Positions 7,146 through 14,044 of a DNA stretch of 15,573 bases are shown here, in pieces (position 1 is the first letter of the stretch; every line of letters begins with the position of its first letter). Both the position numbers and the translations under genes were made by a program. The notes under the pieces are model-generated. The model was not told the origin of the DNA, did no database searches, and was given only the letters and a program-made list of their open reading frames with translations. Source of the stretch: Gp6-AA40 sp964505975 (GTDB lineage Bacteria; Acidobacteriota; Vicinamibacteria; Vicinamibacterales; UBA2999); NCBI GenBank assembly GCA_964505975.1, contig CAZDLW010000124.1, forward strand, positions 1 through 15,573. Reading direction: 5' to 3'.

Positions 7146-9044
7146 CTACCGTGGTGTGGTCTGGAGTGCGTCGGCGGGATCGTAGATTCGGACCCTTCCT
7201 GGCTGCAGGACCGCCACTGGCGCCCAGTCGAGCGCCCCGAGCGCGCTCGTCGCCTGGTGCGCGTCGCGAAAGACGTCCTCTTCCCACTCGTCCAGCAGGA
7301 TGTACGGGCGGTAGCCGAGCCGCCGCAGCGCCTCGAGCACGATGTCCAAATTCGGCGGCGGAATGAGGTCGTAGCGGAGGACGAAGCGGCCGGAGTAGTA
7401 GCGGGCGCTTCCGCTGTGGTGCATCGCGAGCACCACCGCACGTTCCGGCAGTTGCGCCGCGACATACCGGCCAGCGTTGGCATATCGCCATTCGTCCGCC
7501 GGATTGAACGCTTGCTGGCTCCAGGCGTACCCGATGCCGTGTACGACGACCAGCCCCGTGACGAGCACGGGAAAGAGCGTTCGTACGTCGTGACGGAGAC
7601 GCGCGGCCAGCGCCCACATGGACACGCTCGTCAAGACGATCACCGCGGGAATCCCAGGCAGCAGGAACCGCAGGTACCACCAGTCGTCGAACACGCCATA
7701 GAACGCGTAGCACGCGAACACCAGCACGGCCATGCCTCCAGCAGCCGTCACGAGTGCCCTGTGTGAGATGGGGAGGACGCTACGGCGAACCAGCAGCGGC
7801 GCCACGGCGGCGAGACACACCAGCGGGCTCTGGGTTTCGAGGAGCCACCCCGAATAACGCGCGAGATTGGGCCCCGCGTGATTCCAGCTGAAATACTGTT
7901 CGAGCGGTCCGTACCCGGTGAGCAAGGGGGACCCGTACCAGTAGGTGTTCAGCGCGCCAAGGGTGACAGCGGCAGCAATCGGGCCCGAGGCGTAGAGCAG
8001 GACCCGCCGAGTGGCAGCAGTTGCAGGTAGAGACACGCGCACGGCCTGCCAGATGAGCAACCCGCCCGGGACGGCCGCCAGCGGCGCCAGGTTGGGGCGT
8101 GTCAGGACGGCTGCTCCCGCTGCCAGCGCCGCGGCACAGACCGCTCCTGACCTCCGGGAAGACGCTGCCACATCAGGTTCCGCCGTTGCCCAGCCGGTCA
8201 GCGCGAGGGCCAATGTCCACCACGCCGTGGCTGGAAGATCGCTCAGGGGAGCGGAGGTCAGTTGGAAGAGAAAGATTGGGCTGGTGGCGAGAAGGAAGGC
8301 AGAGGTCAATCCGACGGGCTCGCCTCCAAGCTGACGGCCGAGCACATAGGTGGCGACAACTGCGAGTCCCGCCAGCAGCGGTACGACGAGGAACACGGCG
8401 ACGGCTCCGCCCAGTCGCTCGAACACCGCCATCAGCATCGGGAGACCTGGCGAGTACATCGGCACCAGAAACGTTCCATCCGGCGACGGGATGTACGCCA
8501 ACGGTCCGAACGCCTCATGTGGCACCAGGTCGTCGAGTTCTTCGGCCAGAGACGGTCGCTCCATGCGAAGCGTGCCGGACGCCCACAGCTGCGCCTGACT
8601 CACGTATCCATACGAATCCGATCCGCCGGCGACGAGGGCCCCCCGGCCGATTCCGAGCGCCACGGTTGCTGCCGCCAGCAGCAGTGCAGCCACGGTGGCA
8701 GCGCTCGGCTGGCCTGGCAGGCGACGCCGGATGCGGCCGAGTGCCGACACGCCGGCGCGCCATGACGCTCGCACCGGTCGCGGCACCAGTTCATGAATCG
8801 AGAGCGCATCGGTCGCCAGCGTGCGCCAGCGTCGTCCCGTCGGCGCGAACAACCAGGCGAGCGTGACGGAGATCAGGGCAACCAGGAACGGGTTGACTGG
8901 ATTGCGTGACGACAGCCGGACCGTGCCCAGGTGAAGCACGATACCGGACGGCACCTGGGCGAGGACATACGCCCAGGCGGCGCACCCGATCGCCAGCACC
9001 AGGGCCACTCGGCGGAGAGCGGGTGCAGTCAGCGCCACGGACAT
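7146..9044 (-). CDS. GT-C type membrane glycosyltransferase (family 39-like)
   Basis: A 632-residue polytopic membrane protein with the layout of lipid-carrier-dependent glycosyltransferases (PMT/ArnT-like, GT39). These move a sugar from a polyprenyl phosphate carrier to an acceptor at the outer face of the inner membrane. Hydrophobic segments occur near 11-30, 50-67, 115-135, 205-235, 245-262, 270-287, 300-335, 348-368, 408-420, 430-450, 458-480 and 488-505. The first large loop holds GGSDSYGYVSQAQLW (140-154); its Asp143 sits where GT-C enzymes carry a catalytic acidic residue. The C-terminal 120 residues are soluble (for example YILLDEWEEDVF). ATG 9044 was chosen because the open frame further upstream runs through the repeat region; no clear ribosome site is seen. 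Acceptor and sugar cannot be told. The general class is fairly sure, the exact family less so. Confidence 0.78.
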   Translation of the reverse strand: MSVALTAPALRRVALVLAIGCAAWAYVLAQVPSGIVLHLGTVRLSSRNPVNPFLVALISVTLAWLFAPTGRRWRTLATDALSIHELVPRPVRASWRAGVSALGRIRRRLPGQPSAATVAALLLAAATVALGIGRGALVAGGSDSYGYVSQAQLWASGTLRMERPSLAEELDDLVPHEAFGPLAYIPSPDGTFLVPMYSPGLPMLMAVFERLGGAVAVFLVVPLLAGLAVVATYVLGRQLGGEPVGLTSAFLLATSPIFLFQLTSAPLSDLPATAWWTLALALTGWATAEPDVAASSRRSGAVCAAALAAGAAVLTRPNLAPLAAVPGGLLIWQAVRVSLPATAATRRVLLYASGPIAAAVTLGALNTYWYGSPLLTGYGPLEQYFSWNHAGPNLARYSGWLLETQSPLVCLAAVAPLLVRRSVLPISHRALVTAAGGMAVLVFACYAFYGVFDDWWYLRFLLPGIPAVIVLTSVSMWALAARLRHDVRTLFPVLVTGLVVVHGIGYAWSQQAFNPADEWRYANAGRYVAAQLPERAVVLAMHHSGSARYYSGRFVLRYDLIPPPNLDIVLEALRRLGYRPYILLDEWEEDVFRDAHQATSALGALDWAPVAVLQPGRVRIYDPADALQTTPR

Positions 9045-9059
9045 GCGCAGGGGGCATGT

Positions 9060-9187
9060 GCAGCCAGCCACGGAGCTCCGCCCCTTGATATCCCCGCTGA
9101 GCCCCGCGGCTGGTTGCCAGTATCTACTTCCACCCCACGGCGCAAGCGTGCGCCGTGGGGGCCCCGGCTTGCCGCGCTTCGCGCGGC
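9060..9187. repeat. Dispersed palindromic repeat, family A, copy 2
   Basis: Left arm 9060-9078 and right arm 9099-9117 are inverted repeats (16 of 19 positions). The centre GCCCCTTGATATCCCCGC (9080-9097) is identical to copy 1. TTGCCAGTATCT (9115-9126, with A at the last position) and the hairpin GCCGCGC-TTC-GCGCGGC (9171-9187) also match copy 1 in order and orientation. Compared with copy 1, an extra hairpin (9133-9160) is inserted between these blocks. Confidence 0.82.
9133..9160. repeat. Perfect 12-bp-stem hairpin
   Basis: CCCCACGGCGCA (9133-9144), loop AGCG, TGCGCCGTGGGG (9149-9160). It lies upstream of the glycosyltransferase and downstream of the minus-strand secreted protein gene, so it could end transcription of the latter. 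No T-run is present. Confidence 0.7.
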
Positions 9188-9190
9188 TAG

Positions 9191-9250
9191 GACCGCTATG
9201 CGGTCGGGGCAACGAGTACGAAATTCGCGTTTGGGGCCGCATAGCGGTCC
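9191..9250. repeat. 13-bp inverted repeat flanking a 34-nt spacer
   Basis: GACCGCTATGCGG (9191-9203) is exactly repeated in inverted form as CCGCATAGCGGTC (9238-9250). The left arm can alternatively fold on itself (GACCGC-TAT-GCGGTC, 9191-9205). It adjoins repeat A copy 2 and lies just past the stop codon of the minus-strand gene at 9269. Confidence 0.7.
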
Positions 9251-9268
9251 GATGCCCCCGAACACGGA

Positions 9269-10102
9269 CTACCGGGGAAAGCGCGACCCGGTGGCCGGGT
9301 TGAACTGTTGGTTCTCGAGACAGACGAACTCGATGAGGTCCGTGTCGGGCAGCAGCCGCTGGTTGACGCGGACGGTCCAGGGTCGTGTATAGGCTTTCGG
9401 ATCGTCGATCGTCACGTCGATCTCGAGCGTCCCGGCGTTCGGGCGGCGGAAGCGCTCGATGAGCGTCCCTTCGGACGTGAGCGGCGCGCCGTTGACGTCG
9501 AGCCAGCCGCCGTCCTTGAAGTGCGTGCTCTCGACGACCAGCGTGTCGCCCTCCCAGTGGCCGCGCGAGTAGCCCCACCACCATGGTTCGGCATCGGGCG
9601 GCGGCGGAGGACGCCCGTCGAGGAAGATCTGCCGCACGCCCCCATTAGCCTCGTAGAGAATCACGATCAGATGGGGCAGGTGGACGATCTTTCGCGGCTG
9701 CGAATGCGTGTGCGACTGCATGTAGCCGAGCGGCAGGCACGCGGCATCCGGGTTGTCCTTGCTGTTGGTCTCCATGCGCTCGCGGCGCACTTCTTCCCCG
9801 TAGGGCGTGAAGGGGAGGCCTTCTCTGATGCCCGCTTCGATGTTCCAGAACGTTGCCTGCGGGGGTGTTCCAGGAGGGGAGGGCGGTGGACCACCTCGGA
9901 AACCGAGCACCCCCGCATAGTTCCAGATGCCGGACAGGTCGGGTTTACCGTCCGCCATGCGCGGTGCGGGTGCCGTCAGCTCCACGGTGCCTTCGGCGGT
10001 CCGTGGCAGCCTCGGATCGGGAAAGTCCGGCCATTGGGCGCCCAGCGTGACGGTCAGGACGAATACGCCGGCGGCAGCGAGGGAGGATCTGGTATGTGTC
10101 AC
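9269..10102 (-). CDS. Secreted acidobacterial protein of unknown function ('DLSGIW' type)
   Basis: A 277-residue exported protein. Residues 1-22 form a signal peptide (basic start, hydrophobic AAAGVFVLTVTLGA) without a lipobox cysteine. The mature part has GKPDLSGIWN (52-61), a Pro-rich loop, PHLIVILYEANGGVRQIFLDG (141-163, in part), then GYSRGHWEGDTLVVESTHF (177-195) and ERFRRPN with DPKAYTRPWTVRVNQ near the end. This order of motifs (DLSGIW, R.I..DGR, G.WEGDTLVV, VERF, DP..YT.PW) recurs in many secreted acidobacterial proteins whose function I do not know. GTG 10102 was chosen because the signal peptide begins there and a TATAAT box sits just upstream. A start at TTG 10144 would add 14 residues across that promoter. 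A second member begins at 15277. Confidence 0.82.
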   Translation of the reverse strand: MTHTRSSLAAAGVFVLTVTLGAQWPDFPDPRLPRTAEGTVELTAPAPRMADGKPDLSGIWNYAGVLGFRGGPPPSPPGTPPQATFWNIEAGIREGLPFTPYGEEVRRERMETNSKDNPDAACLPLGYMQSHTHSQPRKIVHLPHLIVILYEANGGVRQIFLDGRPPPPPDAEPWWWGYSRGHWEGDTLVVESTHFKDGGWLDVNGAPLTSEGTLIERFRRPNAGTLEIDVTIDDPKAYTRPWTVRVNQRLLPDTDLIEFVCLENQQFNPATGSRFPR

Positions 10103-10112
10103 AGCGATGTCA

Positions 10113-10118
10113 ATTATA
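10113..10118 (-). promoter_or_regulatory. Perfect -10 box (TATAAT) for the gene ending at 9269
   Basis: Read on the minus strand, TATAAT ends 10 nt before the GTG at 10102, so transcription would begin only a few bases before the start codon, giving a leaderless or near-leaderless mRNA. The best -35 candidate, TTGGAT (10144-10139), lies 20 nt upstream, which is slightly long, and falls in the half copy of repeat A. An exact TATAAT in such GC-rich DNA is unlikely by chance at this place. Confidence 0.5.
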
Positions 10119-10141
10119 GGACCCGGCCGTCTCGCGGTATC

Positions 10142-10159
10142 CAACCAGCCGCGGGGCTC
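10142..10159. repeat. Dispersed repeat, family A, half copy
   Basis: CAACCAGCCGCGGGGCTC is the exact inverted complement of the right arm of copy 2 (9099-9116). The centre and second arm are absent, so it is a single arm or a decayed copy. It lies between the divergent gene pair at 10102 and 10192. Confidence 0.65.
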
Positions 10160-10191
10160 CGTTGTACAGTGGTCGCCACGGAGCGAGCCGC

Positions 10192-10305
10192 ATGAGCGAA
10201 TGGCTGTCCGCGTCGCACGCCTTCCAGCATCTCGAGCGGGCAGATGACATTCCTCACCGGGCCGCCGGCGAGACCGATCCGATCATCCGCGGAGGTGAAC
10301 AGTGA
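10192..10305 (+). CDS. Small ORF of 37 codons coupled to the cyclase gene
   Basis: The frame reads MSEWLSASHAFQHLERADDI and continues to a C-terminal GGEQ, with no signal peptide or membrane segment. GGAG at 10180-10183 lies 8 nt before the ATG, a good ribosome site. Its TGA (10303-10305) overlaps the GTG start of the cyclase gene as GTGA, so ribosomes finishing here could restart on the next gene. I recognise no family. It could be a real small protein, a leader that tunes cyclase expression, or a remnant of a longer gene. Codon use resembles the neighbours as far as 37 codons can show. Confidence 0.5.
   Translation: MSEWLSASHAFQHLERADDIPHRAAGETDPIIRGGEQ
10291..10298 (+). promoter_or_regulatory. 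Ribosome binding site deciding the cyclase GTG start
   Basis: GGAGGTGA is close to the anti-Shine-Dalgarno complement and ends 3 nt before GTG 10302 (6 nt from the GGAGG core). It supports that GTG over the in-frame ATG at 10320 and lies inside the end of the 37-codon ORF. Confidence 0.75.
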
Positions 10306-11108
10306 CCCTGCAGTGTACGATGCTCACAACGCTGGTTACACTAACCGCGTTCGGATGTGCACCCCCGGTCAGGCCAACCGATGCGTTGCCGCCGGGAGCC
10401 CTGATCGATCTCTCGCACGCATACGGCCCGGAGACCATCTTCTGGCCAACCTCGGAGCGTTTCCGTCTCGAACCCGTGGCGGATGGCATTACGCCCGCGG
10501 GATTCTACTATGCGGCGAACAACTTCGCTTCCGCCGAACATGGCGGCACCCACATCGACGCCCCGGTGCACTTCGCCGCGGGGCGGCACACGGTTGATGA
10601 GATCCCGTTGGAGCGACTGATTGGTCCGGCGGCCGTGGTCGACGTTACCGAGCAGAGCGACCGGGATCCCGACTATCAGGTCACGGTCGAGGACTTCCTT
10701 CGTGCGGAACAGGTGGATGGCCCCATCGCCTCCGATGCCATCCTCCTGATTCGCACCGGGTTCTCGCGCCACTGGCCCGATGCCGCGCGATATCTCGGCA
10801 CCGCCGAGCGCGGCGAGGCGGCCGTCGCGCTGTTGCATTTCCCCGGACTGCACCCCGACGCCGCGCGCTGGCTCGTCGAGAACAGATCCATCCGCGCCAT
10901 TGGCATCGACACGGCGAGCATCGACTACGGCCAGTCCACGCTGTTCGAGTCCCATCGCGTCCTGAGCGATCGGAACGTTCCGGTGTTCGAGAATCTCACT
11001 GCGCTCGATCGGTTGCCCGGTCGCGGCGCCTACGTGATTGCGCTGCCCATGAAGATTGCGGGTGGAAGCGGCGGCCCGCTGCGTGCGATTGCCGTGGTGC
11101 CGCAGTGA
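10302..11108 (+). CDS. Lipoprotein cyclase / kynurenine-formamidase-like metal hydrolase
   Basis: A 268-residue member of the putative cyclase family (PF04199), which includes arylformamidase KynB and other metal-dependent amide or lactone hydrolases. The metal-binding signature HGGTHIDAPVHF spans 80-91, giving His80, His84, Asp86 and His90 as ligands. Other family marks are LIDLSH (34-39), ILLIRTGF (147-154), GIDTASID (201-208), SHRVLL-like SHRVLS (217-222) and PVFENL (227-232). Unlike cytoplasmic KynB it starts with a hydrophobic stretch ending in FGC (Cys19), a probable lipoprotein signal, so it may act in the periplasm; the lipobox is not ideal (Phe at -2). GTG 10302 has a strong ribosome site. 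A methyltransferase gene starts 28 nt after its stop. The substrate is unknown; tryptophan breakdown is not supported by the neighbours. Confidence 0.87.
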   Translation: MTLQCTMLTTLVTLTAFGCAPPVRPTDALPPGALIDLSHAYGPETIFWPTSERFRLEPVADGITPAGFYYAANNFASAEHGGTHIDAPVHFAAGRHTVDEIPLERLIGPAAVVDVTEQSDRDPDYQVTVEDFLRAEQVDGPIASDAILLIRTGFSRHWPDAARYLGTAERGEAAVALLHFPGLHPDAARWLVENRSIRAIGIDTASIDYGQSTLFESHRVLSDRNVPVFENLTALDRLPGRGAYVIALPMKIAGGSGGPLRAIAVVPQ

Positions 11109-11136
11109 TGTCCGCTGCCCGAGTCCGGGGCCGGCC

Positions 11137-11865
11137 ATGAGCGCGAAGAATCGGGCGTACTGGGAGGCGACGAGCGATGCCTACCAGTCGGTGCACGGCG
11201 CGGTGCTTCATCGGGATCCATTGGCGTGGGGCGTGTGGCGCATTCCCGAGGCCGAGCTCGGCGTGCTGGGCCGGCTCGAGGGCCGCGACGTTCTGGAGCT
11301 TGGATGCGGCGGTGCGCAGTGGACGCTGGCCTTGAATGCGGCGGGCGTGCGCGCCGTGGGTTTCGACGCCTCCTGGCGTCAGCTCGCGCACGCGAGACAG
11401 GCGTCCCGCCGTGTTGAACTGGTGCTCGGCACGGCCGAAGCCCTCCCGTTCCGCAGCGAGTCTTTCGACGTGGTCTTCTGCGACCACGGGGCCATGACGT
11501 TCGCGCCTCCCGATCGCACGGTCGCCGAGGTTGCCCGCGTGCTGCGGCCGACCGGCCTGTTCGCCTTCTGCATGGCCACGCCGATTCTCGACGTGTGCGA
11601 CGACACACGCGTCAATCAAGTCCTTCCGCACCTCGTCAACGACTACTTCACGCTCTGGTCGTACGACGATGGCCACTCCGTGACGTATCAGCGGCCCTAC
11701 GGGGCGTGGATCCGCCTGTTTCGACAGCATGGGCTGATCGTCGAGGATCTCGTCGAGCTGCAGGCGCCCGCGTCCGCCAAGACGACGTACGCCGACTTCG
11801 TGCCGCATGCCTGGGCGCGGCGCTGGCCAGCGGAGCACATCTGGAAGGTTCGTAAGGCCGGGTGA
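11137..11865 (+). CDS. Class I SAM-dependent methyltransferase
   Basis: A 242-residue cytosolic enzyme of the Methyltransf_11/UbiE-like type, which transfers a methyl group from S-adenosylmethionine. Motif I VLELGCGGAQW (52-62) binds the cofactor. Asp77 in AVGFDAS follows strand 2. GTAEALPFRSESFDVVFC (98-115) holds the adenine-side and motif II residues, and EVARVLRPTG (131-140) is motif III. The N-terminal AYWEATSDAYQ is common in this group. ATG 11137 follows the cyclase stop by 28 nt, with only a weak GGGG upstream, so translation may depend on the upstream gene. The substrate cannot be told. After its stop there are 191 nt without a visible gene before cstA. Confidence 0.9.
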   Translation: MSAKNRAYWEATSDAYQSVHGAVLHRDPLAWGVWRIPEAELGVLGRLEGRDVLELGCGGAQWTLALNAAGVRAVGFDASWRQLAHARQASRRVELVLGTAEALPFRSESFDVVFCDHGAMTFAPPDRTVAEVARVLRPTGLFAFCMATPILDVCDDTRVNQVLPHLVNDYFTLWSYDDGHSVTYQRPYGAWIRLFRQHGLIVEDLVELQAPASAKTTYADFVPHAWARRWPAEHIWKVRKAG

Positions 11866-12056
11866 CTCAGTCCGGTTTCGCCGTGCGACGTCCCGCTGTT
11901 CGGTGCTCCCTTGTCGGGACCTTCACCGCATGAGAGGATGGCACGGCGGGCCGGTCTCGATGATGCAGGAACGGGCGAACTACATGCCGTGTGTGTCGGC
12001 CCACACAGGTTCCGTGGAGCATCCGGGTTGGGCGTGTCACGGGGAGGGCTGATCCG

Positions 12057-13787
12057 ATGAGTGCGCTCGCGCTCGTTGTGTTCGCGTTCTCGGCGTTCGC
12101 GCTGGGGTATCGCTTCTACTCGAAGTTCATCGGCGACCGCGTGTTCCGTCTCGATCGCCGGTTTCGGACACCGGCGCACGAGCTCGAGGATGGCGTGGAT
12201 TACGTGCCGACCAGGCCGTTCGTGCTCTGGGGTCACCACTTCACCTCCGTGGCCGGCGCGGCACCAATCGTGGGGCCGGCCATTGCCGTCATCTGGGGCT
12301 GGGTACCCGCATTCCTCTGGATCGTGTTCGGCACCATCTTCTTCGCCGGTGTGCACGATGCCGGTGCGCTCTGGGCCAGCGCGCGCAACAAGGCGAAATC
12401 GGTCGGTGCGCTGACGGAAGACATCGTGGGGGGGCGCGCGCGCAGCGTCTTCATGATCGTGATCTTCCTGCTGTTGCTGATGGTCAACGCCGTGTTTGCC
12501 ACGCTCATTGCGAATCTGTTCGTCAGCGTCCCGAGCAGCGTGCTCTCGGCGTGGGGCGTCATCGGCGTTGCGCTGACCATCGGGTTCCTGATCTACCGCC
12601 GGGGAGTGCCGCTGCTCTGGCCATCCGTCATCGGCGTGGTCGTGTTGTACTCCCTGGTGTTTCTCGGCGAGTACGCGCCGATCACGCTGCCCGCCCAGGT
12701 GGCGGGCATCGGCCCCGCCGGGCAGTGGGTGCTGCTGCTCTTCGCGTATGCCGGCATCGCCTCGGTGCTGCCGGTCTGGCTGCTGCTGCAACCGCGCGAC
12801 TACATCAACGGTCTGCAACTCTTCATCGCCCTGGGTGTGGTGTTCGCGGCCGTGCTGCTGGCCAATCCCACGCTCGTGGCGCCGGCCTTCAATCCGTCGG
12901 TGCCGGCCGGCACTCCTCCGCTCGTGCCGTTGCTGTTCGTGACCATTGCCTGTGGCGCCATTTCAGGTTTTCACGGCCTGGTGTCGTCCGGGACGACGTC
13001 CAAGCAGCTCGCCAACGAAATGCACGTGCGGCCGGTGGGCTACCTCGGCGCCGTCGGTGAGGGCTGTCTTGCGATCGCCTCGCTCATCGCCTGCACGGCG
13101 GGGTTTGCGACGCTGGTGGAATGGCAGTCGTTCTACAGCGCGTTCACGGCCGGGGGTGTCGATGCCTTCGTCAACGGCGGCGCGCGCATCGTCAATGCGG
13201 GGCTGGGCCTCCCGCTCGCGTTCTCGCAGACATTTCTCGCTGTGATGGCCGTGTTGTTTGCCGCCACGACCATGGATACCGGCGTCCGACTGCAACGCTA
13301 CATCGTGCAGGAATGGGGGAACATCTATCGGCTGCCGGTGCTGCGCCGGCGTGCGCCGGCGACGATCCTCGTGCTGCTGTGCTGCGTCGCGCTGGCATTT
13401 GGCGCGGGCGGAGCGGCGGGGTCGGGAGGGTTGACGATCTGGCCGCTGTTTGGCACGACGAATCAGCTGCTGGCCAGTCTGACGTTGCTGGTTCTCAGCG
13501 TGTTCCTGCTGAAGCTGGGCAGGCCCGTGGTGTACACGCTGGCCCCCATGAGCTTCCTGCTCGTGATGACGATCTTCTCCCTGCTGGTGCAGCTGGCCGG
13601 CTTCTGGAGGGATGGGCGCTACTTCCTCGTCTTCCTCGACGTGCTCATCCTGGTGGCGAGCGTGCTCGTCGTGCTCGAGGCGCTGGCGGCGCTGAACCGT
13701 GCCAGAAAGGGGCAGCAACCGGGATCACCGGACGCGGCGGTCGACGTGTTGAAGCAGGGGCTGCCCGAGCGACCTGGCGTCCGATGA
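12057..13787 (+). CDS. cstA: CstA-family carbon starvation / pyruvate-type transporter
   Basis: A 576-residue polytopic inner-membrane protein of the CstA family, whose E. coli members take up pyruvate or peptides. It is shorter than E. coli CstA (about 700 residues), as in many other phyla. Conserved stretches include RFYSKFIGDRVF (19-30), the WGHHFTSVAGAAPIVGPAI segment (58-76), AGVHDAGALWASARNKAKSV (97-116), LQPRDYINGLQL (245-256) and SGFHGLVSSGTTSKQL (303-318). More than a dozen hydrophobic segments are visible. ATG 12057 is supported by GGGGAGG (12041-12047), 9 nt upstream; the extension to 11991 has no such site. Its TGA overlaps the ATG of the following small gene (ATGA, 13784-13787). 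This coupling to a CC-ending protein and an ArsA-like ATPase suggests they act on or with the transporter. Confidence 0.95.
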   Translation: MSALALVVFAFSAFALGYRFYSKFIGDRVFRLDRRFRTPAHELEDGVDYVPTRPFVLWGHHFTSVAGAAPIVGPAIAVIWGWVPAFLWIVFGTIFFAGVHDAGALWASARNKAKSVGALTEDIVGGRARSVFMIVIFLLLLMVNAVFATLIANLFVSVPSSVLSAWGVIGVALTIGFLIYRRGVPLLWPSVIGVVVLYSLVFLGEYAPITLPAQVAGIGPAGQWVLLLFAYAGIASVLPVWLLLQPRDYINGLQLFIALGVVFAAVLLANPTLVAPAFNPSVPAGTPPLVPLLFVTIACGAISGFHGLVSSGTTSKQLANEMHVRPVGYLGAVGEGCLAIASLIACTAGFATLVEWQSFYSAFTAGGVDAFVNGGARIVNAGLGLPLAFSQTFLAVMAVLFAATTMDTGVRLQRYIVQEWGNIYRLPVLRRRAPATILVLLCCVALAFGAGGAAGSGGLTIWPLFGTTNQLLASLTLLVLSVFLLKLGRPVVYTLAPMSFLLVMTIFSLLVQLAGFWRDGRYFLVFLDVLILVASVLVVLEALAALNRARKGQQPGSPDAAVDVLKQGLPERPGVR

Positions 13788-14044
13788 CGAGGTCAAGGCT
13801 GCGGGATCTCCAGGATTTGCTCCGGGAGTTCTACGTGGCTCCGTATCGGGGGGCCGTGGCACGCGCCAGGCGCGACGAGGACGATCTCTTCATGCTCCTC
13901 GTTTTCTCCGAGATGCTGGGCGTGCCCAATCCGGCGAGCTACTACACGCTCGAGCTCCTCCCCATCCTGTACGAGCGCTTCCACGACTGGCACCTGCGGA
14001 TGGGCTTGGAGCGTTCGCCGCTCGAAGGGTTTCGGTGTTGTTGA
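13784..14044 (+). CDS. Small protein ending in Cys-Cys ('cory-CC-star' family)
   Basis: An 86-residue soluble protein with no signal peptide or membrane segment. It begins basic, then has FYVAPYRGAVARARRDEDDL (16-35), FSEMLGVPNPASYYTLELLP (41-60) and FHDWHLRMGLERSPLEGFRC (66-85), and its last two residues are Cys85-Cys86. Size, the DED-LF-FSEMLG-NP-SYYTLEL-WH-RMG-SPL-FRCC pattern and the terminal CC fit a family that RefSeq calls 'cory-CC-star protein' (from memory). The function of that family is not known to me. The gene overlaps cstA by 4 nt and the ArsA-like ATPase gene by 10 nt, so the three are almost surely co-translated. The terminal CC could bind a metal, form a disulfide or be modified; all of this is inference. 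Confidence 0.85.
   Translation: MTRSRLRDLQDLLREFYVAPYRGAVARARRDEDDLFMLLVFSEMLGVPNPASYYTLELLPILYERFHDWHLRMGLERSPLEGFRCC

Noticed and set aside
9045..9584. In-frame upstream extension of the glycosyltransferase by 180 codons
   Set aside because: It runs through repeat A, the hairpins and into the neighbouring gene at 9269; its residues reflect repeat DNA and have no membrane-protein pattern.
9308..10195. 295-codon + strand frame opposite the secreted protein
   Set aside because: It is an antisense shadow; the minus strand carries a signal peptide and the DLSGIW and WEGDTLVV motifs.
10302..11108. Tryptophan-degradation gene kynB
   Set aside because: The motifs fit the wider family, but no kynA or kynU lies nearby and the protein appears to be exported, so no gene symbol was given.
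11697..12818. Long minus-strand frame opposite the methyltransferase end and cstA
   Set aside because: It is a His/Gln/Glu/Arg-rich shadow of a hydrophobic transporter gene and has no motif of its own.
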